Below are positions 35,321 to 46,030 of a DNA stretch of 64,000 nt, one piece after another. This DNA is from Termitomyces sp. T153. Lineage: Eukaryota > Basidiomycota > Agaricomycetes > Agaricales > Lyophyllaceae. The DNA is taken from contig JACKQL020000052.1 in the NCBI GenBank assembly GCA_018296165.2, positions 124,001 to 188,000 on the forward strand. Reading direction: 5' to 3'. Positions within the stretch are counted from its first letter, which is position 1; every line of letters begins with the position of its first letter. Position numbers and translations under genes: made by a program. The notes below the pieces were generated by a model. That model was not told the origin of the DNA and did not search any database. It was given only the letters and a program-made list of their open reading frames with translations.

Positions 35321-35589
35321 TGCTGACAACAACAATGCAGATGCTGCTAAAGATGAGGCATAGAAAGAAGACATTAGAAAGATTGAGGAAGCACTAGGGT
35401 ACATTCTGACTCTTTTTGAATTCTTGGAAGAGCTTCTGAATGGGTGATAATCCTCCTTTGACTTTGTTTTCTATGCCACTGCTGCTGCTGTAGTTTGATA
35501 AATATTGCTTGCACTTCAATTTCCATGCCCCCATCAATCTCCAACTCATGCCCTGTGCCTCAAGGGTCTCAATGCTGAATGGGGAGTGA

Positions 35590-36651
35590 TGTCATGACCC
35601 ACTCCTACACCTCTAAACCTTCCCCCAGGACACCCCACCTCCCCAGAGCCTCCCCCAACACTTCCCCCAACTCACTCCAACCTTTGTTAAACTGCAGTGC
35701 CTGCTCTGGCTAACTCCAATGCTTCTTCAGCAAACCCCAACAACCTTCTGGCAAATCCTGGCATATCCTTGATGGGCTTCCTCAGCTCCTCCTCTCATCT
35801 ATGAGGCCCCTAAGCCTCTTTGACACTTCTCCTAGCACAGGCATATATCATTCAACCATCCTTGCAACTCACACAACCACTCTAGAGTTTTCCAATAACT
35901 ACAGGATAGACTGTGTTTTTATCAGAGTATCACTACAGCCTGCCCTCCAATTAGAGCCAACACCTGTCAACCCCATGCAGCTCCAATAAGCCCTGCTATT
36001 GTGCCCTCAACCCCTGAAGAAGGTCCAGTAGTTAGTATATAAAGATGTAGAGTAGCATCTGTTACCTTAGTCTCGATATTGCTTTACTTGGTTTCTTGTG
36101 TCTTGTGTTTCTTTTCTATTATGTTTCCCAGTCTCGTCTCTGTTTCTAGTCTCAAATCTATCTTTTTCTCAGTTTCATCTCATCTTGCCTTTGTCTCAAC
36201 TGGTCTGTCTCTGTTTCCCTGTCATTCTTCAATTCCTTTCAACCTAATGTCATTACAAACTCCATGCACACACTACAACCTGTCAAACATTCTTACAACA
36301 ACTCTGGACCTTGCTCTATGCTTGGTCCTGGAACCCATCACCTTTAATTGATCCCCCATCAAACTTCAGCTCCACTCCCATCACTTGCAAAGCCTCCACA
36401 TACCCTGCAGCCCATACACTTGCTTATGGACTTGTATCTGACACTGCCCAAGCCCAATGTCTAATATACTTGGTCTTAGACTACTCCAGACCACTTCAGA
36501 CTTACTTGGACTGCTTCCCTTAGCTTCCTCTTGCAAGTATCTGAAGTTTGAACCACCCCTGGAGCACTAGGTTATAAGCACAGGACATTATGTCTGCTTA
36601 GTAAGAACTTACTTAGTGTAGCTGAGCCCCCATAGTCAGTGGAACCTAATT
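35590..36651 (+). repeat. E1 3' LTR
   Basis: TGTCATGACCCAC...GGAACCTAATT, 1062 bp, uninterrupted partner of 850-1799 plus 18156-18252. It is preceded by the purine-rich GAATGGGGAGTGA polypurine tract and followed by the CTTAT duplication. Confidence 0.92.
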
Positions 36652-36656
36652 CTTAT

Positions 36657-38235
36657 AATTCATTATTATATAGATCTTGTACTCCAGAAGCTCATCCTCC
36701 TATTTGAAGAGGGCTTCTAGGATAGCCAAAATTTCTAGTTCATGCATGGCATAATTTTGCTGTGCATCAGTGAATTTTTTAGACATGAATCCAGCTGGCC
36801 AACATTTCTGCCAGCTTGGACCTTGTCTGTACATAGCTCCAATGCCTGTCTTTGAGGTGTTACAGATCAGCCAGATAGGATCCCCATGCCAAGGATCAAT
36901 CAGGCATATCACTAGGGTTTTGGCACAGATCCTCTTGATCATGTCAAAACACCATTAGTGAATAGGTTGCCAATGAAATGGTGACCTGTTCTGCATCATA
37001 GCCATTAATGGCCCAGTGTATGCAGAGACATTAGGCAAAAAATTTCTAATGTAGTTCACCAACCCCACAAAATGCTGGATGTTGTTGTAGATTCTAGGAG
37101 TGCACCACTCCTGGATCCTATTCAACTTATCCATATCAGAGTGTATACCCTGCAAGTCAATAACCAAGGCACTCTATGCACTCAGCATACAGCTTGCACT
37201 TCTTCAATTTGAGGTAGAGCTTGTTCTTGCATAGTCTTTCAAAGACTACTCTGAGGTGCTGCTCATGTTCCTCGATGGAGTCTGAGAAGACAAATATATT
37301 GTCTAAATACACATGCATCCACTTGCTAATGACATTCCTAAACATAGACATCATCAGACATTAGAACATTGCTGGCATGTTACAATTGCCAATCTGCATG
37401 ATATTACTGCAATATGTTCTAGTAATGGTCATAAATGAAGTCTTTAGTATGTCTAAAGTATGTATCCTCACTTGCTCATATGCATCTATAAGGTTAATTT
37501 TCAACCTCACTGGTATGTGAGCTGATCTTTCCTAATGACCTCTTAGTCTGGTAAGGGCATTACATCCTTAACAGTATTGTCATTGCATTGGCACACATCT
37601 AATGCTGTCCACAAGGATCCATCCTTTTTAGGAATGCACAATAGTGGTGCAGCCTAGTTGGCTGCACAAGGTTCCCACTACTTAGTATGCACATAGCAGT
37701 CAATTTTATCCTGCAATCACTGCTGAAGTAACTTAGGGCACCTTGGCATGAAGTATGAGTACTGTTTGATCTCATTAATGAGATTTATCTCATGATTTAC
37801 TTTTCATCAAGGAGGGAGTTCCTCCTTCATTCCATTGACAATGTCTTGGAACTCATCATACCATTGCTGTTGAAGGTGAGGAATATTGCCTTCTGTTAGC
37901 TTGGACAGCCATATCTTCTTCCCATTTACTCTTGGCAAAGAGCAATGCTCCTCCTTGGCCAATTTCACTGGTGGCACTGACTTTGCATACTTGTCACACA
38001 AGGCCATTAAACAAATCTCTGATTTGTCTGGTATGTTTAGCTGGGCAGAATAATAGTTTGTCCTACCTCTTGCTTCTGTCCACAAGTATTTGAACTCACT
38101 AGGCTCAGATATTTCATCCTCTGTGGCCTTTCTGTATATTTCACCAGCAGAGGTTAGACTTCTTACCCCTTTCTGCCATGTCAGGTCAGCTATGACCTGA
38201 TCACACTTCTGCAGCATCTGTAGGTTGTACACCCA
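36657..38235 (-). pseudogene. E0 reverse transcriptase and RNase H N-terminal half
   Basis: Minus-strand blocks give a Gypsy RT. The catalytic box WMHVYLDNIFVFSDS (YLDN instead of YLDD) is at about 37310. The thumb IEEHEQHLRVVFERL follows, then FVGLVNYIRNFLPNVSAYT at about 37030. RNase H begins with TSKTGIGAMYRQG and LEILAILEALFK (36700-36945) and stops at the E1 insertion. The second half of the domain is at 1-849. It is a different, non-chromodomain-like lineage from E1-E4 by RT text. Heavily mutated upstream of 37354. Confidence 0.8.
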
Positions 38236-41200
38236 TTTAAGGGTAGGCTTTGGGATTGGTCTATCCCAAATCTTCCATTCCCTTGCTGTAGAAGGATCAA
38301 CTTGATCCTTCTAGTGTTCCTTCTGGCATACTCTCCCCTTCTCCTGTACTCTTCCTCCAAGATCAGCAGTGATAAGTGGTCCTCAAGTAAGCTTTTGGTT
38401 ACCCAAATCTCCTCCTCATCTGCTACCTCCTCTATAGTGGGCTGCTTGAATCCACCAGGGAGTCATGGCTGCTTGTCATGCTGCTTTTCCACAGTATAGA
38501 AGTGCTGTGCACAGCCATTGGCATTTTTCAGCTCCAACTTGTGAGCTGAAGTTGCCTTTCTGTCAATGATCACCTGATCATTTGCAAAATCAAGGAGAAC
38601 CTTATGAGTTCTTATGAATGGTGTCCTACAGTTCTCTCTCCCTATGCTCACCAGTAGGGACCTCCATAAGGGCAAACAGTTCCTCACTATCACTACCACA
38701 AGTATAGTACTCATGGCATATGTTTCCAACTCAATGTACTCTTCCTCATACTTGTGAGTCTCATTAGACTCAAATGCATCCTTACCATCAGCCTCAGCAG
38801 GCTCTTCTTCCTGCTCATTGTTGACCTTTCCCACACATGACAGAGCAGCCATATGAGCTGCCTGCACAAATACTCAGAGAGCTGGCTTAGCCAGCTCCCT
38901 GCATTTACATGCAAAATGCCTGGTCTTTTCACACTTGGAACAGTTAGCAGACTGTCTGGCATCTTTGCCTGGCTGGCCAGATGCTATGGCCACCACATCT
39001 TTCCCTGCAGCAAGATGTCTTTTTGCTGCCTGTACTGCAGCCACAGGTCAGAAAGGCCCCAGGCCCATACCACCTCTCAGTTGCATAGGTCTCAAGGCCA
39101 CACATATAGCAGGCCTCTTAGCTAACCTAGATAGCTGTGACTGACTATGCTATCCAGTCACCTCCATCCATTTAGCCATTGCAGTCCCAATTGCTAGAGA
39201 CTGTGCTGTTGCTAGCAACAGCTGCCATCCTGACCAGCTTTTCTTGCTCCACTCTAAGTAATGTGCAGCAGTTTTAATGCTATTCTGGTAGGCCTTGGTC
39301 TCTAAGACAACCTCCTTGACTGTGTTCACTTTGGAGGCCAGTCTACCATTGCATATTAATGCAATAAGCATGTCAGAGGGTATTCCCTCCAAAAACTACT
39401 TATGAATGGTGAATTTGTCAGGGAACACAGCCATGTTCTGAGCATGGTTGAGCAAGGCATCATAGAAGCCTTGCACTCCCTCTTTGACTGCATACATTGC
39501 ATTGTAGAAAGCATTGTGTGCATCTTGCATTGTTGAGGGATGTACAAATTGACTATACAGTCTAAGGATCATGTTCTCAAACCACCAGTGGAACTTGGCC
39601 CTATTAACATGTATTACATGTTGTAGCTACCACTTCAGAGCACCCACAGCTAAAAAGTCCATCAGAATCAGGACTTTCTTGCAATCATGCCCATCTCCAC
39701 CATACTGAGCTATGGTTTAGAACACACAGATGCTTTTTAACCAGTCTTTAAGTTTGCTGAACTTAGCAGGCCCTATGTAGGGAGTGATTGTTTTTGATGG
39801 ACTACTCTGCCTTAGCTTGAGTCCTTCTAGTATTGCCAGTCATACTGCAAGTAACTGCTCCATCACTGCCCTCAAACAATCATGCATCATCTGGCAGTGA
39901 TACTCATGGGCTTCCTCCACTCCTGCAGTAGCAAAGCATCTATGGTGTTGTGGCAGCATTGAAAACCACCATAGCTATCTCTCTGGGAGGACTGTAGTCC
40001 TTTTTCTTACAGCTCTATGTCCCACACCATCATCCTCACTAGAAGGTCCATTATTTAGTTCTCCTGGGTCAGGCAGAGCCCCTTCCAAGAGTGGTGGTGG
40101 TTCACAATCAGGAAAATGTGGTCCTCTTTCTAGACCTCCATCTTCACCTCCTAGAATCTAGGTCCATGGTGTGGCATAAAGAGCAGAGAGGACACAGGAT
40201 CACTATCTGGTGATTCCCTTCCAGGTTCTCCTTTGCCCACAATTCTTTCCCCAGACCAGTTCAAAGAAGCATTTGCTCCTTGACCTGCATGTCTCTGGGA
40301 ATCTGCAGAGCTCTATCTAGTCCCAGCATGTTTGTCTCTTAGAGAGGAGCAAGAATCTTGCTCTTCCCTCTTAATTGGCCTGGTTTGTTCCAGTAGAATG
40401 TACCCCTCCAGCCACACATCATAGGTGGCATTTCCTTGGAACACCATTCCTTAATCATCCATATTACAGAATTGCTGTAAGGTGATTTGATCTTCCCAAG
40501 TTGACACTCTCCATGTAGACCCACTAGGTCTATGCCACACCACTGGTTGTTCCACTATAATCACTGACCCTGTGTCAGTAGACACCAAGTCTAGTGCTTC
40601 AGTTGTACCCAATGTGGCCCATTGTTGATGGTTCACTGCAGCCCACCTAGCCATGTAATCATGTGGCATTTCACCAGGCTGTTGTGATGCTGGCAACAGA
40701 GTCAACACTTTGTTAACTGGGGATAATTGAGGCACATGAACCCCACCAAGATACAGCAATGGCATTGCAGACAATGCCTGCAATCCCTGTAGCTTTTTTT
40801 GCTGGAGGTAATTTGTTACCTCCTGTGCTAAGAAGAGCATGTAAATATCCATGTACTTCACTGGATCTGTTTGGATCATGTCATCTCCCAACAACCTCTG
40901 AATTGCAATATGTTTAGCTACTCTAGCAGCTAAATGTTGCTGGGTTGAGGTCTTGGGAACCTCAACATGGTTTTGTCAGAACACCATCACCCTTACACAA
41001 AGGATGTTGTCTGAGTGAGCCTCACTGTTCATATCAGAGGTGTCTCTGACATCCTCTGGTATTGCCTTGATGAACACTGCTGGGGCTGCCAATTGCATAC
41101 CCAGCATGGGACCAGCTCACAATTGTACAGAGCCATGGGCCCTGTAAAAGAAGTCCTCTTCACTCTTCATTAGTGTACCCACTATTGAAGAGTCAAGCTG

Positions 41201-41320
41201 ACCTCCCATAGCAACTGGGAAGGATTGAAGTCCTTTTAACCTCAGCACTGTAGGTGCATACAAAGGGGTTTTCCCTTTTTCTGCAGACACCACTGCTCCT
41301 CCTGGCTCAGCTGTTGGGTA
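38236..41320 (-). pseudogene. E0 gag and protease region
   Basis: Going upstream on minus, a CCHC knuckle CSKCEKTRHFACKC lies at about 38900-38945. A 134-codon frame (38463-38867) follows at the usual protease place but lacks a clear DSG box. A capsid-type region is at 39150-39800 with text such as MEGIPSDMLIALICNG. An N-terminal region (40451-40894, 147 codons) includes YMDIYMLFLAQEV and MPHDYMARWAAV. Stops are common. No E0 LTR could be recognised on the right, so its start is not placed. Confidence 0.65.
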
Positions 41321-41325
41321 TAGTT

Positions 41326-41883
41326 TATAAGAGTGACCTCTAGAGGCTGTGGCTCAATCACACAACTGGCAGAGGGAGATCCAAAGTCTATTCAGTATCT
41401 ACAACAAGTTCTAGAGTTTTAGCTACTCACTTGGCAGAGGAAAATCTGAAGAGAACAAGTCTAAGAATCTCCAATGCCAGTATTCAGAAAATTTACTCTA
41501 GAGCTTCTGAGAAAAAAAAACCAACAACAACCAAATCTGGAGTCCAATCAAAAAGTGGAAATCCATTGTAAATGATCTTGATCTCCAGACTCCCTGCACA
41601 TGACCACATAGCAATATAACCAAAAGATAGCCCTTGGTTGAAATTACTTGTGGTCCAAAGATGGGAGGCCTACAATGAGTGGTAGGCCCAGAATACAGAA
41701 AACAATCCAGGGGTCTGGCAAGAGGCCATGTGGAAGGGGCAACACTTGTCAGAATTACAGACAGAGAACCAGTGCAGCCTGAAGGCTAGAACTGGGACTA
41801 GCAGATAGGAAAAGAAAAGGAGAATAAAGGAAAACTATAAGGAGGGAGAACAGCATAAAGGGGGACTGGGACATCCCCTGAGA
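41326..41883 (-). mobile_element. Solo LTR related to E3's LTR
   Basis: TATAAGAGTGACC...CATCCCCTGAGA, 558 bp, matches the E3 LTR at both ends and in patches (AGAACAAGTCTAAG). It has an extra central ~100 bp. Flanks TAGTT (41321-41325) and TAATT (41884-41888) fit a decayed duplication. Inserted in the upstream part of E0. Confidence 0.8.
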
Positions 41884-41888
41884 TAATT

Positions 41889-43219
41889 GGGTAGAGGAGC
41901 CTTGAGAGCTCTCCACTGTAACACTTTCCTGACCACCCACAGGTGGTCATATCAGAGTAACTGCTGGCAGCCCTCCTAGCATTATGGCACTCTCCCTGCA
42001 CCCATCATGGTGTGATGTGGCAAATTCCAATGTCCCCTATAGGGGACTCTTCAATGCTCCATCAAACACTGTCTTGGATCTAGACCTAAGCACCTGACCT
42101 TTCATGGCTACTATGGTGCCTATTGTGGAAGGTGCACACCAAACTTTTTAATGTGCTGATTGTAACTAGTGGCAGTGAACTTCTTTTATGGAAGTTTGGC
42201 TTCTTGCTTTGCAAATGAATTAATGCTTGTTTGACTTAAAAAAATGTAACGTCTCCATTATGTTTCACACAGCTTACAGTTCACACTCTGTAAGTCAAAA
42301 CCAGTCAATAGTTCTGTCTACAAAGTATGAAGTAAGGCACTGCCTTACATAATTACAAGTACAGTAGTTTTTAGGAATAGCATCATGTGATGCTATTCTT
42401 ATAGTTAAAGAATTAAATATATAATGTATGGTACAGCTGAGTAATGGCCACTCTATTACAATGAGGCTGTTTGCAATGGTGGTGGCTCAACCTCATCTTT
42501 ATTGGGAAGCAGTTGATGACTACCATGCTCATGTAGGAGAGTTTACTCCTTTCACCCCCTACACCTCTATTCTGTGTAGGCTGCAAGTGTGGCCTATGCA
42601 AGTTAATAATCTGAGTAAGACTGAAGTGATATGTCACCTCCTAGCAAACCATGTGCCTCCCACATGGGTGAATCATGTGTATACCTATAGTATACACTTT
42701 CTTAATCACCACTGGTCAGGGAGTGCACTATATGCATACCTGTTCACACAGCTCAACAATGAACACCATTGTCAACTTCAGACCATTGGTGTGCCCCCTA
42801 GTTTAGTAGAGTACAATGGGTGGTATGCACCCACTGCTGATGATCAGGAGTGCTTCCAAGTGCTCCTGCAGCTCCACAAGAGCCAAGGACATTCTTCACT
42901 CAATGTGGCCAAATAGCTGCACTATAGTAAGGCAGGTATCTTCATACACTTCCTGCACTAACTGGTGGAGGTAGTGAGGGCTGCCCTCACACAAGTGGAG
43001 GAGCCATTTTCCATAGATCCTCTTGCAAGTGTAGCTCCAACTAAGGAGGGGCCCTCTTTGTTAGTGGCTTTGGCCACTATTACTCAGCCACCAGCTCTAG
43101 TGCATCCTCTCAGAATGCATCCACAGAGGAGTCTATGGAACTAGACTATGCCAATGACTCTTTGGCACTCTCAAATCCCCAACCAGTAACAATTCCCCAA
43201 GTCATCTTCAGCCCCTCAG
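41889..43219. other. Unassigned transposon-like stretch
   Basis: A CpG-poor stretch between the E0 relic and the E4 LTR. It includes a perfect 11-bp inverted repeat with a 2-bp centre at 42375-42398 (GAATAGCATCA/TGATGCTATTC) and a 162-codon ORF. No LTR ends, TIRs or known domains were recognised. It may be the 5' end of E0 or another element. Confidence 0.5.
42428..42916 (+). CDS. Hypothetical 162-aa protein
   Basis: An open frame from ATG 42428 to TAG 42914-42916. It is rich in His, Leu and Tyr and reads as folded protein text (HLLANHVPPTWVNHVYTYSI; NNEHHCQLQTIGVPPSL). There is no signal peptide, membrane segment or motif I can name. Downstream text in the same direction continues to about 43200 with stops, so it may be the intact start of a longer decayed gene. 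Length without stops in such mutated DNA is notable. The function is not known. Confidence 0.4.
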   Translation: MVQLSNGHSITMRLFAMVVAQPHLYWEAVDDYHAHVGEFTPFTPYTSILCRLQVWPMQVNNLSKTEVICHLLANHVPPTWVNHVYTYSIHFLNHHWSGSALYAYLFTQLNNEHHCQLQTIGVPPSLVEYNGWYAPTADDQECFQVLLQLHKSQGHSSLNVAK

Positions 43220-43374
43220 TGTCAGAGAACTTTCATTTCTGACCTCCGCAACTTGTTCCAGCATCTCCACAGCTTGTTCAATGTCTCCAGGGCTTGTTCC
43301 AGAACCACAAAGATCTCTAGAGAACTGCAGAACTCTTTGTATTACCTTACTGACCATTGTCTTAGGGTTAGGAC

Positions 43375-44496
43375 TGTCAGGTTCTGCTGACCACGGGGGC
43401 TCAGCTACACTGAGTAAGTCCTTACCAAGCAGACGTGATTCCCTGCACTGACAACTGGGCATGCGGAGGTGTTCCAAAACACTAGGGACTTGTGAGGATA
43501 GTTGGTAGAAATTGATCTGAGCAAGTCCGGGGATGTCTGAAGGAGTAAGGGGTGAGCTGCAGGAAGGGGGACAGGCTTGGCAGGATTCAGGCATAAGTCT
43601 GTATGCGAGTATTGTGGGTGCGGAGGAGTCAGAGGCTACACGAGTGATGGAAGCAGAGCCAGAGTTTGATGGGGGATCAACAGAGGTGGATAGAGTTCAG
43701 AGCCAAGCGTGCAGTGAGGTCTGGAGTTGGTTAAAGAGTGTTGGGGATTTGTAATCGTAATTGTGGAGTTCATGAAGACGTTAAAGATTGGGAGAGATAG
43801 GAACATGATGGACAGATCAAACAAGATGAAACAGAGTCAAACAAAACAAAATGGAGTTGAGACGAGGTTGAGATGAGAATGAGAATAGATTCAGGTGGAG
43901 ATATGAAATGATAACAAAAATGATAATGGAATAGAGATGGGACAAGACTGGGAGACTGAGAGTAGGAGAACGGGATACAGGCACAAAACATGGGAGAGAA
44001 ACAATCAGACCATAGGTAATGTTAAGCAATATTAAGACTAGAGTACGAAGAGCCACTCTACATCTTATATACTGACTACTAGAGAGCTCTAGGGGACATC
44101 GGCTGTGGCAGCAGGGCTTGGTGGAGCTTGACAGAGTCAATGGGTGTCAGTTATGATCAGAGGGTGGACTGTGTTGATACGTTGATGGGATCAATTGGTG
44201 ATGCGGGCCATTCCAAGGTCATTATGATACTTCAAAGTAAGTCAGAGGAACCAGGGTGTTGAGTTGATGATGTGTAACAGAGTCAGGCATGGTGGGAGAA
44301 TGGTCCCAGAGGCTCAGGAGATCCAGGAGAAGCATTACTGACTGTGGGGAAGATGTCAGAGTTGGCCAGGGGGCTGTTGGAGTTAGCTGGAGTAGGCATG
44401 AAGCACTGTGGAAGTTTGGTAAGGCATTGGAGGAGGTTCTGGGGGGGCGGAGGGTCATTGGATGATGTGCAGGAGTCCAGGGAACAGGTCATGACA
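43375..44496 (-). repeat. LARD2 3' LTR
   Basis: TGTCAGGTTCTGC...GGTCATGACA, 1122 bp. It pairs with 49059-50201 and is of the same group as the solo LTR at 20848. It is more distant from LARD1's LTR. The purine tract of the element (minus strand) lies just inside it. Confidence 0.92.
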
Positions 44497-44714
44497 TCAC
44501 CCTCCCTTTCAACATTGAGACTCTTGAGATGCAGGGCACAGGTCGGGGATTGGCAGGGGCATGGGAGTCAAAGCCCAGTAATATTGATCAATCTGCAGTG
44601 AGTGATGGCCCCATGGGAGGCAAAGTCAAAGTGTGGTTGCTGCTTTGTCATAGGGTTCTTCCCAATCAATTAAAAGACTTGGACATACTCTAGAGTTCCC
44701 CAAAAATTTCTTCT

Positions 44715-46030
44715 ATGTCCTCCTCCAATCACTCAGCTCCATGGTTTTCCAATGTGGATGAGGTGGTGGTGTATGATAGCAAGGAGGAGGAGTTTGAGCA
44801 CTGGCATTGGGTCAGTGCCATGTACCAGGGTTATAAGTAGTGTCTACCTGTTCTCTCAGAGTAATTGACAGAGCCCTGCAGAGTGGGTTGTGACAGTGTT
44901 AGGCTCCTCTGGGGGCTCTACTCGAGAGAGGGGCTTGGGACAGACTAGAGTTTGTCCTGCAGAGTTGGCTTGATTTCATTGGAGTGGTGGGCAGCATGCA
45001 TTGCTGCAGAGCAGGAGTGGGATGAGGATTGGGTGCAGGAGCAACTGGGTGAAGCACGGAAGGCCAGAGTGTTGGGGGAGGGGGGTGTAAGGTGACCTGC
45101 AGGGAAGGCGGGACCTCTGCAGGGTGGGCAGAGGGAGGGGGCACTGGTGGCAGTGGGTAAGGAAAAGTAGAGAGCCTCCCTGCTATTAGAGGCAGGGCTC
45201 AGCAAGAGGCTGCAGGGACACGAGTCAATGATGGGGCCTCCGGGGCCTCACTTTTACTCTCCTACCTCGGGCATGCCATTGGAACAGGCTTCAAGTTCCC
45301 TAGAGCCCCTGCCTTCAATCATGGAGGTTTTCCTATGTTGGCAAGTGGAGGCTTTGATGACAGCGTTGATGGCATGAGAGGGGGAGCTCCAACAGGTACG
45401 GGAGGATCTGGACATGGCACAGAGGGAGAAGGGGGCACTGCAGCAGGAGCGGGACACTTTGGTGTGAGTAGCAATGGAGCAGGCATTGGAGGTGCAGGGT
45501 TTGCAGGAGCATCTGATGCAGTGGGAGGTACAATCCACAGAGGTGGCGGAGGGGTGGCAGGTGGCATCAGAGAGTGGTTTATTGTGGGTGGAGCTGGAGG
45601 CAGCAGGGTGGAGGGAGGATTGGCTGGCCAGTGAGGCCATCTTGGGCCATGTGGGAGTCCTTCATAAGTGTCTCTCCAGTTCTCTGTTTTGTTGCTAATG
45701 AGTTGTCTTTGGTTAGGCTGGGTGTGGGAGCACCAAGTTCTCCTAGATGGTGCCTCCATGGCACTAGCATCGATCCAAGATGGGTTGATGCAGATGTCCA
45801 TGGATTACCCTCTGGAGCTTCAGCAGGGGATGGCGAGGATGGGGAGGTTGCTGGTGGGGCATTGGCAGCGCAATGTGGTGGCCCCAGGGTTGTGGTGGGA
45901 GGTGGCGGTGGATGCAGGAGAGGCCTTGCCAGGATTGGCAGAGGTTCCAGCAGTGGTGCAGGCCCAAATGGAGATTGATTTGGGAATTGGGGAGGAAGGG
46001 AGGGGGTTTCCCAAGAGGGGGAGGGGTTGA
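44715..46030 (+). pseudogene. LARD2 antisense gene: coiled-coil protein
   Basis: ATG 44715 begins MSSSNHSAPWFSNVDEVVVY and is followed by EEEFEHW, as in LARD1. A middle block has EQEWDEDWVQEQLGEARKAR near 45010. The coiled coil is in frame 45474-45667 (MEQALEVQGLQEHLMQ). A GT...GCTAATG...TTAG segment (45668-45716, 49 nt) follows at the same place as in LARD1. A last block then runs from WVWEHQVLLDGASMALASIQ to the stop at 46028-46030. The two blocks are off by one base across the putative intron, as in LARD1. Stops are present near the start. The role is unknown. Confidence 0.6.

Larger units (their letters stand above)
850..36651 (+). mobile_element. E1: nested Ty3/Gypsy LTR retrotransposon (host of E2, a solo LTR and E3)
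   Basis: The element begins TGTCACAACC and ends GGAACCTAATT (decayed from ..CCTGACA). It is flanked by CTTAT at 845-849 and 36652-36656. The two LTRs (about 1047 and 1062 bp) are clearly the same sequence. After subtracting the insertions E2 (1800-18150), the solo LTR (20848-21985) and E3 (24499-31886) with their duplications, the element is about 10.9 kb. Its order is LTR, self-priming PBS, gag with CCHC knuckle, two protease-like domains, RT, RNase H, integrase, chromodomain, an antisense ORF, polypurine tract, LTR. That order is Gypsy, Tf1/sushi-like chromovirus. All coding parts carry many stops, so it is dead. Confidence 0.92.

Noticed and set aside
35590..41320. Classical RIP as the sole cause of mutation
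   Set aside because: C-to-T changes are seen at CpG and also at CpA, and the youngest copy shows them at CpG stops. Methylation-driven deamination explains this at least as well. Counts by context would be needed to decide.
42375..42400. Helitron 3' end
   Set aside because: The palindrome is not followed by CTRR at the usual distance, and no Rep/helicase is present.
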